This document shows positions 1-6,243 of a stretch of DNA of 6,521 nt, piece by piece; positions within the stretch are counted from its first letter, which is position 1, and each line of letters opens with the position of its first letter. Under the pieces are notes generated by a model that was not told the DNA's origin, made no database searches, and saw only the letters and a list, made by a program, of their open reading frames with translations. The position numbers and the translations under genes were made by a program. This stretch comes from Pseudomonadota bacterium (GTDB taxonomy: Bacteria > Pseudomonadota > Gammaproteobacteria > Burkholderiales > Burkholderiaceae_C), in NCBI GenBank assembly GCA_021798395.1, contig JAJZHS010000146.1, positions 1 through 6,521 on the forward strand, written 5' to 3'.

Positions 1-60
1 CTGGTGCGCCCGGTCGCCGGCGGCGAGTGGACGCTGGCCGCCATCGAGGCGCTGGGCTGA
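1..60 (+). CDS. C-terminal end of an unidentified protein (partial)
   Basis: The first 60 bases read without interruption as 19 codons followed by TGA. Every codon ends in G or C, the same third-position pattern as the genes downstream, so this is very likely the true end of a gene that starts outside the window. The tail reads LVRPVAGGEWTLAAIEALG. It carries no motif I recognise, so I assign no function. It is followed by 249 bases without a gene and by a GC-rich hairpin, which suggests it belongs to a different transcription unit from the glycosyltransferase operon. Read-through cannot be excluded. Confidence 0.7.
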   Translation: MVRPVAGGEWTLAAIEALG

Positions 61-86
61 TCCATCGCGCCGACGCTTGCGCGCGG

Positions 87-120
87 GCGCGTTAACGTGC
101 CAGCGCGTTAAATAACGCGC
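87..120. repeat. Cluster of GCGCGTTA inverted and direct repeats, possible regulator-binding site
   Basis: GCGCGTTA occurs at 87-94 and 103-110, and its exact reverse complement TAACGCGC at 113-120. The last two copies form a perfect 8-bp inverted repeat around a 2-bp centre (AA). The first copy lies in a near-palindrome at 87-100 whose core CGTTAACG (90-97) is perfect. AT-rich GTTAA cores flanked by GCGC arms stand out in this GC-rich DNA. The 2-base centre is too short for a good RNA loop, so a protein-binding operator or enhancer is more likely than a terminator. The sites are roughly 175 bp upstream of the start that the candidate -24/-12 promoter would give. The binding protein is unknown. 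Confidence 0.45.
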
Positions 121-126
121 GGCAAA

Positions 127-144
127 CCCGGCGGGCTCGCCGGG
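127..144 (+). terminator. GC-rich hairpin, possible weak terminator of the upstream gene
   Basis: CCCGGCG (127-133) pairs perfectly with CGCCGGG (138-144) across the 4-base loop GGCT. AAA precedes the stem, but no run of T follows it (the next bases are GCTAAT). The hairpin lies 67 bases after the stop codon at 60. The stem and position fit a transcription terminator for the upstream gene, but the missing T tract makes intrinsic termination uncertain. Confidence 0.35.
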
Positions 145-261
145 GCTAATACCCTGCTGAATACGATCTCCATCGGGCGTTCGCTCGACGGTGCGGGAAC
201 TATTTCTTCGAGCTTCAGTCCAACATTTCTTCAACGTTGGGTGAAGCCCGCGCTGCGCGTG

Positions 262-277
262 CGGCTGCCCAATTGCT
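262..277 (+). promoter_or_regulatory. Candidate sigma-54 (-24/-12) promoter
   Basis: The sequence CGGCTGCCCAATTGCT has GGC as a -24 core and TTGCT as a -12 core. The invariant GG (263-264) and GC (275-276) are separated by exactly 10 bases, as sigma-54 RNA polymerase requires. The bases after GGC (TGC) do not match the consensus ACG, so this is a partial match. Transcription would start near 288, giving a leader of about 22 bases that contains the GGAG ribosome site of the next gene. I found no convincing -35/-10 pair in the region. Assignment is by eye only. Confidence 0.35.
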
Positions 278-298
278 TGATCAATGGGATATGCAAAT

Positions 299-302
299 GG
301 AG
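299..302 (+). promoter_or_regulatory. Ribosome binding site that fixes the start of the three-module glycosyltransferase
   Basis: GGAG ends 7 bases before ATG 310. The alternative in-frame GTG at 241 has no Shine-Dalgarno sequence ahead of it (the preceding bases are CAACGTTGG). This supports ATG 310 as the true start. Confidence 0.7.
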
Positions 303-309
303 CCGCATA

Positions 310-3300
310 ATGGTCGACATTAACGACCCAAAACCGACGGTTCAACGGCCACGGGTCGGAATTGTGATGGTTTCGTACAACGCGCACGAAATGGTGCGCA
401 CGGCGCTCGCCAGCGTGCGCCAGGCCGCCACCACACTCGATTACGAACTGATCCTGGTCGACAACGCCTCGCGACCCGACGAGCGCGACCTCATCGCGTC
501 GGCGATGGCCGCGCACATGGCCGATCTCCGCTGGCATTACGTCGAAATGCCGAACAACGTCGGCTACGCTGCCGGCAACAACGTCGGCATCCGCCGCTTT
601 CTGGCGGACCCGTCGATCACCCACGTCTGCCTGCTCAACAGCGACGTGCTGGTCAGCGACGGCTGGCTCGATCGCCTGCTGCAGATCGACGGCGACCTCG
701 TCAGCGCGGTCACCCATCGCGCCGACAGTGAACAGGCGGTGCCGATCGACTACGAACTCGACGCCGCGTGCTGCCTGGACGCGCAGAGCGAACGCGTCAA
801 GCCGCTGGCGCTGGCCCGCGTGGCCGATTTCGCGCGGCGCCGGGCCGCCGCATGGCACGGACACGCAGTCGAATGCGACGTGACCTTCTTCTGCGTCGTG
901 CTCCGCCGCGAAGTGCTCGACGACGTCGGCCTGCTCGACGAGGCCTTCTTCCCCGGCGGCTACGAGGACGACGACTATGGCCTGCGCGCGCACGCCGCCG
1001 GCAAGCGCATTGTGCTGGCGCGCGACGTCTACATTCATCATTGGGGCTCAGGCTCGTTCTGCGCGCTGCCCTACGAACGTTTCAATGCGCTGGCGGCGAA
1101 GAACCGCGCCTACCTCGAAGCGAAGCACCGGATGCGCTGGCGGCAGCGAGCCGACAAGCCGCTGGTCTCGTTCGCGGCGGATCTCGCGTTCGCGCTGCGC
1201 GCCGCACCGGCGCAGCGGGCTCTGCAGCGGCCGTTCCTGGCGCTGCACGAGGGCGCGATCACCGCCTATCTCGACGCCATCGATCGGCGCAGCAGCGCCG
1301 CGGCGCCCCAGGCATGGCCGGCGCGGCTGGCGCGGGCGCTGCATCTCGCTTGCGACGACAGCTTGGGCGCGCGGTGGCTGGACTTGCGCCGGCGCGCCAA
1401 GCGCCTGCTGGCGGAGCCCGAAGCCGACGCCAACGCCCTGGCGGCGCTGCTCGACGACCTCGACACGCTGGCGCAGTCGCTGCTGGCCAGGGTCGAGCGC
1501 ATCGACGCGGCGTGCAGCGCACCGGCGCTGCCACGCCGCGCGACGTTCGCCGGGCCGCGCGACGCCGGTGCGCGCCTGTTCGGGTTCGTGCGCCGCGGCT
1601 GGAATGCCGCGCGCCGGCTGCGCGGCATCGTGTTCTTCGGAGGCTACTGCTACCCGGAGCGCGAGAACGACGGATACTTTCAGCGCATTCGCTACATCGA
1701 CGGGCTGTTCAGCGACCGTTGGCGCATCTACGTCGACAGCGCAGCGCTGCCTGGGCGGGCGCACTGGTACGACCTTCCCGAGCCGCGCGTGCTGGTCCTG
1801 CGCATGGCCGGGAGCCGAACGCGTCGGCTCGTGGTCGGCGTGCTCGCGGTGCTCTCCGCGCTGCGCTGCCGCAACGTCTACTTCCACAGCGTGCTGCGCA
1901 TGCGCGAACACCGCTGCGGCTGGCTGCTGCACACCCCGTGGCTGCGCAAGGCCGTCGACCTGCACGGCGCCGTCGCCGAGGAATTCCGTTTGCACGACTC
2001 GTTTCACGACGCGGTGCTGCACGAGCGGGAGGAGTTCCGCGCGGCTCGACACGCCGGGCTGCTGATCGTCGTCACCCGGGCGATGCAGGAATATTTCCAG
2101 GACAAGCTGCGCCGCGACGCGGTCGCCGAGTTCGTCGTCTGCCCGGTGTTCCCGGCTTTCACGCCGCGCGTCGTCGAGCGCCCGGCCGGGCGCCCAGTCG
2201 TCGTCTACGCCGGTGGGCTGCAGCGGTGGCAGCAAATCCCGAAAATGCTCGAGGCGATCGAGCGCACCGTCGGGCTGGTCGAGCACCGCGTCTACTGCCC
2301 CGACCCGGACGCGTTGCGCGCGCAGCTGGCGCCGCACGTCGCCGCGCGCGTCGTCGTCGGATCGAAGCCGCAGGAAGCGTTGATCGATCTCTACGACGAA
2401 TGCCATTACGGCTTCGTGCTGCGCGACGACGGCATCGTCAACCGCGTGGCGTGTCCGACCAAGCTCGTCGAGTACATCACCGCCGGAATCGTGCCGATCG
2501 TCGATTCACCGCGCATCGGTGACTTCGCTCGCCTCGGCCTCGAGTGCGTCGGGCTCGACGCGCTGCTCGACGCGCGTCTGCCCGCAGAGGCGCAGCGGCT
2601 GGCGATGGCGCGGCGCAATCTGAAGGTCTACGCGAAGCTGCGGCAGACGCGCGACCGCGGCACCGAACGCATCGTTGCGTTCTTCGGCGACCGGCGTTCG
2701 CCCACCTGGCCGGTGCCGGGTGAGGTGCCGCGCTGCGACGTGCTGGTGCAAGTCGAGAACTTCGAGGCCGGCGGTCTCGAGAACGTCGTGCTCGACATCA
2801 ACGAGCAGGTCATGCAGGCCGGCTGGAGCGTGCTGCTGCTGGTGCACGGGACCACGGGCGCGGCAGCCGAACGCGCACGGGCGTCCGGCTGCCGGGTCGT
2901 CTGCCGCGCCTTCGATCCCGGCGAGTACCGTGAACTGCTGCGCCAGGCGGCGCCGCGGGTCGTGTTCGGACACTACGCGTTGCGCGGCGTCGACGAGTGC
3001 CACGCGCTCGGCATCCCGTTCGTCCAGGTGATCCACAACCTCTATCTATGGTTCGGCAGCGCCGAGCGCGAGCGCTTCGCGCGCGCCGCGAGGCTGACCT
3101 GGCGCTTCATCGCGGTGTCGCAGCACGTGAAGGACTACAGCGTGGCCCGGCTGGGCGTCGACCCCCGGCGCTGCGACGTGGTCCACAACGCAGTCGCGGT
3201 GCAGACGCTGCACGGCGCGCGGCTGCGCGCTCGACGAGACGAATTGCGAGCGCGCCACGCGGTGCCGAACGACGCCTACGTCTTCCTTGACGTCGGCGCG

Positions 3301-3885
3301 ATCAACCACCAGAAAAACCATCTGGCGACGATACGCGCCTTCGCGCAAGTCGTGCGCGAGATGCCGAGCGCGCATTTGCTGATCGTCGGCCCGTGCTACG
3401 AGCGCGAACTGCTCGCGCAGTTGCACGAAGCGATCGCCGAGCACGATCTGGACTCTCGGGTGCGCTATCTGGGTGCGGTGTCGCCGATGCGCGACTGGCT
3501 CGAACTGTCCGACGCCTTCGTCACCGCGAGCTTCTTCGAAGGCTTCAGCCTGGCGATCGCCGAGGCGATCGTCGCGAACCTGCCGGTCGTTGCCCCGGCG
3601 CTCGGCTGGATCGGCGAGATGCACGGGCGCCGCGGCGTCGCGCTGGTGGCGCCCGATTACGACTATCGCACCTTTCGCGGCGGCTTCGAAGCGCTGCGCT
3701 CGACGCCGCGCTTCGAGCACGAGCTGGCGCAGGCGATGCTGCGCGTGGCGCATGCCGGCGAACGCCCCGACCTGTCCGCGGCCGAGTTGCAGGCGCTCGA
3801 TCCCCGCCAGGCCTACGCTGCCTATCTGCGCTTGATCCGCAGCTGTTCGGAGACGCCCGATGTCGTGGCCGACCCAGTGGCTTGA
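310..3885 (+). CDS. Three-module glycosyltransferase (GT2 + GT-B + GT4 fusion)
   Basis: A cytoplasmic protein of 1191 residues with three glycosyltransferase modules and no signal peptide or membrane helix. Module 1 (about 15-255) is GT2, GT-A fold. It begins VGIVMVSYN (16-24), has NSD at 110-112 as the likely metal/nucleotide-binding DXD equivalent, EDDDYGLR (219-226) as the probable catalytic acidic region, and HHWG at 243-246; this pattern resembles rhamnosyltransferase-type GT2 enzymes. Residues 280-437 are an Ala/Arg/Leu-rich, probably helical stretch with no recognised domain. Module 2 (about 438-790) is GT-B-like, with DLHG (550-553), AEE (556-558), VVVYAGGLQ (630-638) and NRVACPTKLVEY (711-722). 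Module 3 (about 808-1170) is GT4, with GGLEN (821-825), QKNH (1001-1004) and the classic E-x7-E pair E1077/E1085 in EGFSLAIAE. ATG 310 is chosen over GTG 241 because of its GGAG site. Donor and acceptor sugars cannot be deduced. It probably adds several sugars in sequence to one glycan. Confidence 0.9.
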   Translation: MVDINDPKPTVQRPRVGIVMVSYNAHEMVRTALASVRQAATTLDYELILVDNASRPDERDLIASAMAAHMADLRWHYVEMPNNVGYAAGNNVGIRRFLADPSITHVCLLNSDVLVSDGWLDRLLQIDGDLVSAVTHRADSEQAVPIDYELDAACCLDAQSERVKPLALARVADFARRRAAAWHGHAVECDVTFFCVVLRREVLDDVGLLDEAFFPGGYEDDDYGLRAHAAGKRIVLARDVYIHHWGSGSFCALPYERFNALAAKNRAYLEAKHRMRWRQRADKPLVSFAADLAFALRAAPAQRALQRPFLALHEGAITAYLDAIDRRSSAAAPQAWPARLARALHLACDDSLGARWLDLRRRAKRLLAEPEADANALAALLDDLDTLAQSLLARVERIDAACSAPALPRRATFAGPRDAGARLFGFVRRGWNAARRLRGIVFFGGYCYPERENDGYFQRIRYIDGLFSDRWRIYVDSAALPGRAHWYDLPEPRVLVLRMAGSRTRRLVVGVLAVLSALRCRNVYFHSVLRMREHRCGWLLHTPWLRKAVDLHGAVAEEFRLHDSFHDAVLHEREEFRAARHAGLLIVVTRAMQEYFQDKLRRDAVAEFVVCPVFPAFTPRVVERPAGRPVVVYAGGLQRWQQIPKMLEAIERTVGLVEHRVYCPDPDALRAQLAPHVAARVVVGSKPQEALIDLYDECHYGFVLRDDGIVNRVACPTKLVEYITAGIVPIVDSPRIGDFARLGLECVGLDALLDARLPAEAQRLAMARRNLKVYAKLRQTRDRGTERIVAFFGDRRSPTWPVPGEVPRCDVLVQVENFEAGGLENVVLDINEQVMQAGWSVLLLVHGTTGAAAERARASGCRVVCRAFDPGEYRELLRQAAPRVVFGHYALRGVDECHALGIPFVQVIHNLYLWFGSAERERFARAARLTWRFIAVSQHVKDYSVARLGVDPRRCDVVHNAVAVQTLHGARLRARRDELRARHAVPNDAYVFLDVGAINHQKNHLATIRAFAQVVREMPSAHLLIVGPCYERELLAQLHEAIAEHDLDSRVRYLGAVSPMRDWLELSDAFVTASFFEGFSLAIAEAIVANLPVVAPALGWIGEMHGRRGVALVAPDYDYRTFRGGFEALRSTPRFEHELAQAMLRVAHAGERPDLSAAELQALDPRQAYAAYLRLIRSCSETPDVVADPVA
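3849..3852 (+). promoter_or_regulatory. Ribosome binding site inside the end of the preceding gene
   Basis: GGAG lies 7 bases ahead of ATG 3860, entirely inside the last codons of the three-module glycosyltransferase gene. The same motif and spacing as at that gene's own start support ATG 3860, and imply translational coupling between the two genes. Confidence 0.6.
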
Positions 3886-5134
3886 GCGCGGCGTGCGCGG
3901 CGCGTTCTGGCGCCTTCCCGCCGCGCTGCGCGAACACTTGCACGGTTGCCGCCACGCGTTCGTCCGCGGCCTGCGCCGACGGCGCGTGACGCGCACGGCG
4001 GGCCCCGGCGAAATCGGCTTCGCGGCGTTCGCCGCCACGGTGTTGCCGACGGCGCGCGCGCCGCTGGTGATCTTCGAGCCGCATCTGGACTGGTTCATGG
4101 CGCAGCCGCAGCGCCCGCACCACATGGCGCGTGCACTGGCCCGGCTCGGCTGCCTCGTCGTCTACCGGACCTCAGGCGGCGAAGTCGCCGGACTGCGCGA
4201 AGTCGAACCCCGCGTCTGGTTGTGCAGCGACGCTGCCGTCGACACCTTGCCCGGTGCGGTGCGCTGCTTCTACAGCACGTCGCTGCACGCCAGCGCCGAC
4301 GACCTCATCGCGGCGCGGCGCCGCGGCGCGGTGGCCTACGCCTACATCGATTGCATCGATCCGGCGATCTGCGGCGGCGCGCGCCAGGCTGCCCGCTTGC
4401 GCGAACTGCGCCGTGCCGCGTTCGGCGGCGGCGCCGACCTCATCGTCTCGTCGGCGCGCACGCTGCACGCGCAGGCGCTGGCCGCGCGCGGCGCCCGCGC
4501 CTGCGCCTACGTGCCGAACGGGGTCGACGTCGCGCATTACCGCGCCGCCGGTGCGACGCGCGAGGCGGGCGAAGCTGGCGAGGCGGGTGGAAGCGCGCGC
4601 CGGCGCGTCGTCGGCTACTTCGGCGCGATCGCGCCGTGGCTCTGGTTCGAGGCGATCGACGCCATCGCCGCGCGCATGCCCGACGTCGACTTCGTCTTCT
4701 TCGGCGCCGACTACGGTGGCTCGTTGCCGCGCCTGTCGCGGCGGGCCAACGTCCATCACCGCGGCGCGATCGACTACGCGCAGCTGCCGGCGGCTGCCGC
4801 CGGCTTCGATGTCTGCCTGATTCCGTTCCGGCTCGGCGAGATCGCGCGCACGACGTCGCCGCTGAAGCTCTACGAGTATTTCGCGCTCGAGAAGCCGGTC
4901 GTCGTGACCGCCGACCCGCTCGAGTGCGTCGGTCATCGCGGCGTCTACGTCGGTGACGACCCGTCGTCGCTGGAGCGCGCCCTGCGGCAGGCGCTGGCTG
5001 TCGCCGGGCGTGATGACTTGCGCGCCGCGTTGCGCGAGCAGGCGCAAGCGCACGACTGGGCGCAGCGCGCCTTGCAGTGGCTCGCCAGGGTGCGCGAGGC
5101 CTGCGCCGCAAGCGCCGGAGGGGAATGGCGATGA
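3860..5134 (+). CDS. GT-B family glycosyltransferase (GT4-like, TuaH-type)
   Basis: A 424-residue protein likely to transfer a sugar from a nucleotide-sugar donor to a glycan at the inner face of the membrane. The first 65 or so residues are rich in Arg and Trp and might help peripheral membrane attachment (inference). The N-terminal Rossmann half starts at PLVIFEPHLDWF (68-79) and has QRPHHMA (84-90), a motif common in GT-B polysaccharide transferases. The C-terminal half has PNGVD (219-223), VVGYFG (250-255), GFDVCLIPF (315-323) and SPLKLYEY (333-340), the donor-binding region, with E339 as the conserved glutamate. This C-terminal pattern resembles TuaH of teichuronic acid synthesis, but the substrate is not shown. 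Three EAG repeats (235-243) sit between the two halves. The start overlaps the preceding gene by 26 bp and the stop overlaps wecB by 4 bp. Confidence 0.88.
   Translation: MSWPTQWLERGVRGAFWRLPAALREHLHGCRHAFVRGLRRRRVTRTAGPGEIGFAAFAATVLPTARAPLVIFEPHLDWFMAQPQRPHHMARALARLGCLVVYRTSGGEVAGLREVEPRVWLCSDAAVDTLPGAVRCFYSTSLHASADDLIAARRRGAVAYAYIDCIDPAICGGARQAARLRELRRAAFGGGADLIVSSARTLHAQALAARGARACAYVPNGVDVAHYRAAGATREAGEAGEAGGSARRRVVGYFGAIAPWLWFEAIDAIAARMPDVDFVFFGADYGGSLPRLSRRANVHHRGAIDYAQLPAAAAGFDVCLIPFRLGEIARTTSPLKLYEYFALEKPVVVTADPLECVGHRGVYVGDDPSSLERALRQALAVAGRDDLRAALREQAQAHDWAQRALQWLARVREACAASAGGEWR
4562..4588 (+). repeat. Three 9-bp repeats encoding EAG-EAG-EAG
   Basis: Three consecutive 9-base units of the form GAGGCGGGC, with small changes, encode Glu-Ala-Gly three times (residues 235-243 of the GT-B transferase). 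GCGAGGCGGG recurs exactly at 4560-4569 and 4578-4587. The run falls between the two Rossmann halves, where a flexible insertion would be tolerated. The repeat number could vary by slippage. Confidence 0.6.
5117..5123 (+). promoter_or_regulatory. Ribosome binding site of wecB
   Basis: GGAGGGG lies just ahead of two in-frame ATG codons, 5125 and 5131. Counted from the end of the run, it is 7 bases before ATG 5131 but only 1 base before ATG 5125 (4 bases if only GGAG is counted). The 5131 start also forms the ATGA overlap with the upstream stop codon and gives the usual short WecB N-terminus. I prefer 5131; 5125 would add only Met-Ala. Confidence 0.6.
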
Positions 5135-6243
5135 CGCCCAAGACCATTCTGTGCGTGGTCGGCACGCGCCCCGAAGCGATCAAGATGGCGCCGGTGATCC
5201 TCGCGCTGCGCGCCGAGCCGTGGGCGCGGGTGCGCGTGCTCGCCACCGCGCAGCACCGCGCGATGCTCGACCAGGTGCTGCAGGGCTTCGGCATCGTCGC
5301 CGACGTCGACCTTGACGTGATGCGGCCGAACCAGGCGCTGAGCGCGCTGACCGCGCGCCTGCTGTGCGGCCTGGACGAAGTGCTCAAGGCCGAGCGCCCC
5401 GACCTGGTGCTGGTGCAGGGCGACACGACGACGGCGCTGAGCGCGGCGCTGGCCTGCTTCTACCAGAACGTGCCGCTGGGCCACGTCGAGGCCGGGCTGC
5501 GCACCGGCGACTTGCGCAACCCGTTTCCCGAGGAGGCCAACCGCGTGCTCGCCGCGCGGCTGGCCAGCTGGCACTTCGCGCCGACCGCCGGCGCGCGCGA
5601 CAACCTGCTGCGCGAGGGCGTCGACGCCGGGCGCATCGTGCTGACCGGCAACACCGTGATCGACGCGTTGCTGATGACCGCGGCGTCGGCCGCCGAGCTC
5701 GACCTCGGCGTCGACCCGGCGCGGCGCCTGGTGCTGGTCACGTCGCACCGGCGCGAGAACTTCGGCGCGCCGCTGCGCGAGATCTGCCGCGGCTTGCGCG
5801 AGCTGGCGCAGCGCAACCCCGACGTGCAGTTTCTCTTTCCGGTGCACCCGAATCCGAATGTGCGCGACGTTGTGCACCAGGCGCTCGCCGACCTGCCCAA
5901 CTTCATTTTGTCGGAGCCGCTGGACTACGCGCGCTTCGTCGCCGCGATGCGCGCCGCGCACCTGATCCTCACCGACTCCGGCGGCGTGCAGGAAGAGGCG
6001 CCGGCGCTGGGCAAGCCGGTGCTCGTGCTGCGCGACGAAACCGAGCGCCCGGAAGCGGTCGCCGAAGGCGTGGTCAAGCTGGTCGGCCCGCACGCGCAGG
6101 GCATCGTCGACCACGCCCAGCGCCTGCTCGACGACGCGCAGGCGTGGCGCGAAATGGCGCGCGGCGTTTCGCCCTACGGCGACGGGCGCGCGGCCGAGCG
6201 CATCGTGCAGGCGCTGCTGGGGGACTTCGCGCGATGCGCCTGA
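5131..6243 (+). CDS. wecB: UDP-N-acetylglucosamine 2-epimerase (non-hydrolysing)
   Basis: Interconverts UDP-GlcNAc and UDP-ManNAc in the cytoplasm, supplying ManNAc (or, after oxidation, ManNAcA) for surface glycans. The 370-residue protein is close to the family's usual 375 or so and reads like E. coli WecB along its length. GTRPEAIK (11-18) contains the nucleotide-binding lysine K18. QGDTTT (96-101) contains D98. HVEAGLRTGDL (118-128) contains E120, and PEEANR (133-138) contains E134. SHRREN (205-210) contains H206, and DSGGVQEEAP (282-291) contains S283 and E289. These match the residues known for E. coli WecB (K15, D95, E117, E131, H213, S290, E296). No catalytic residue is missing. The start codon overlaps the stop of the upstream transferase gene (ATGA, 5131-5134). 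The usual partner, a UDP-ManNAc dehydrogenase (WecC), is not in the window. Confidence 0.96.
   Translation: MTPKTILCVVGTRPEAIKMAPVILALRAEPWARVRVLATAQHRAMLDQVLQGFGIVADVDLDVMRPNQALSALTARLLCGLDEVLKAERPDLVLVQGDTTTALSAALACFYQNVPLGHVEAGLRTGDLRNPFPEEANRVLAARLASWHFAPTAGARDNLLREGVDAGRIVLTGNTVIDALLMTAASAAELDLGVDPARRLVLVTSHRRENFGAPLREICRGLRELAQRNPDVQFLFPVHPNPNVRDVVHQALADLPNFILSEPLDYARFVAAMRAAHLILTDSGGVQEEAPALGKPVLVLRDETERPEAVAEGVVKLVGPHAQGIVDHAQRLLDDAQAWREMARGVSPYGDGRAAERIVQALLGDFARCA

Larger units (their letters stand above)
61..309. other. Intergenic leader region of the glycosyltransferase operon
   Basis: This is the only non-coding stretch in the window. It is visibly less GC-rich than the genes, especially from about 145 to 310. 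In order it holds palindromes with a GTTAA core (87-120), a GC hairpin (127-144), a pair of ATTTCTTC direct repeats at 202-209 and 225-232, a perfect CAACGTTG palindrome at 232-239, and a candidate -24/-12 promoter (262-277). I saw no credible open reading frame, no RNA gene, and no ops/JUMPstart element (GGCGGTAG) of the kind used by RfaH in enterobacterial polysaccharide operons. Confidence 0.7.

Noticed and set aside
103..120. The GCGCGTTA inverted repeat as an intrinsic terminator
   Set aside because: Only two bases separate the arms, the inner pairs are AT, and no T tract follows. A DNA-binding site is a better reading.
273..295. TTGCTT (273-278) and TATGCA (290-295) as a sigma-70 promoter
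   Set aside because: The spacer is only 11 bases, far short of the usual 16-18.
1816..1860. Hydrophobic segment of the large transferase (around residues 510-517) as a membrane helix
   Set aside because: The uninterrupted hydrophobic run is only about 12 residues and is flanked by arginines inside a Rossmann-type region, so a buried helix is more likely.
1048..2406. A 452-codon open frame on the minus strand
   Set aside because: It lies wholly antisense to the large transferase, whose motifs are clear. Its translation is low-complexity (Arg, Ala, Gln, Val-rich) with no domain pattern. Long antisense frames are expected at this GC content.
768..2522. A 584-codon frame on the plus strand inside the large transferase
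   Set aside because: It is an out-of-frame reading of the GT2 and middle modules, extremely rich in Arg, Ala and Gly and without motifs.
5077..5130. GTG 5077 as the start of wecB
   Set aside because: It would add an Arg-rich N-terminus not found in WecB, lacks a ribosome site and overlaps deeply with the upstream gene. ATG 5131 follows GGAGGGG and gives the normal N-terminus.
4945..6114. A 389-codon open frame on the minus strand
   Set aside because: It is antisense to wecB, which has every catalytic motif. The translated sequence is repetitive in charged and small residues and resembles no family; it is a GC shadow.
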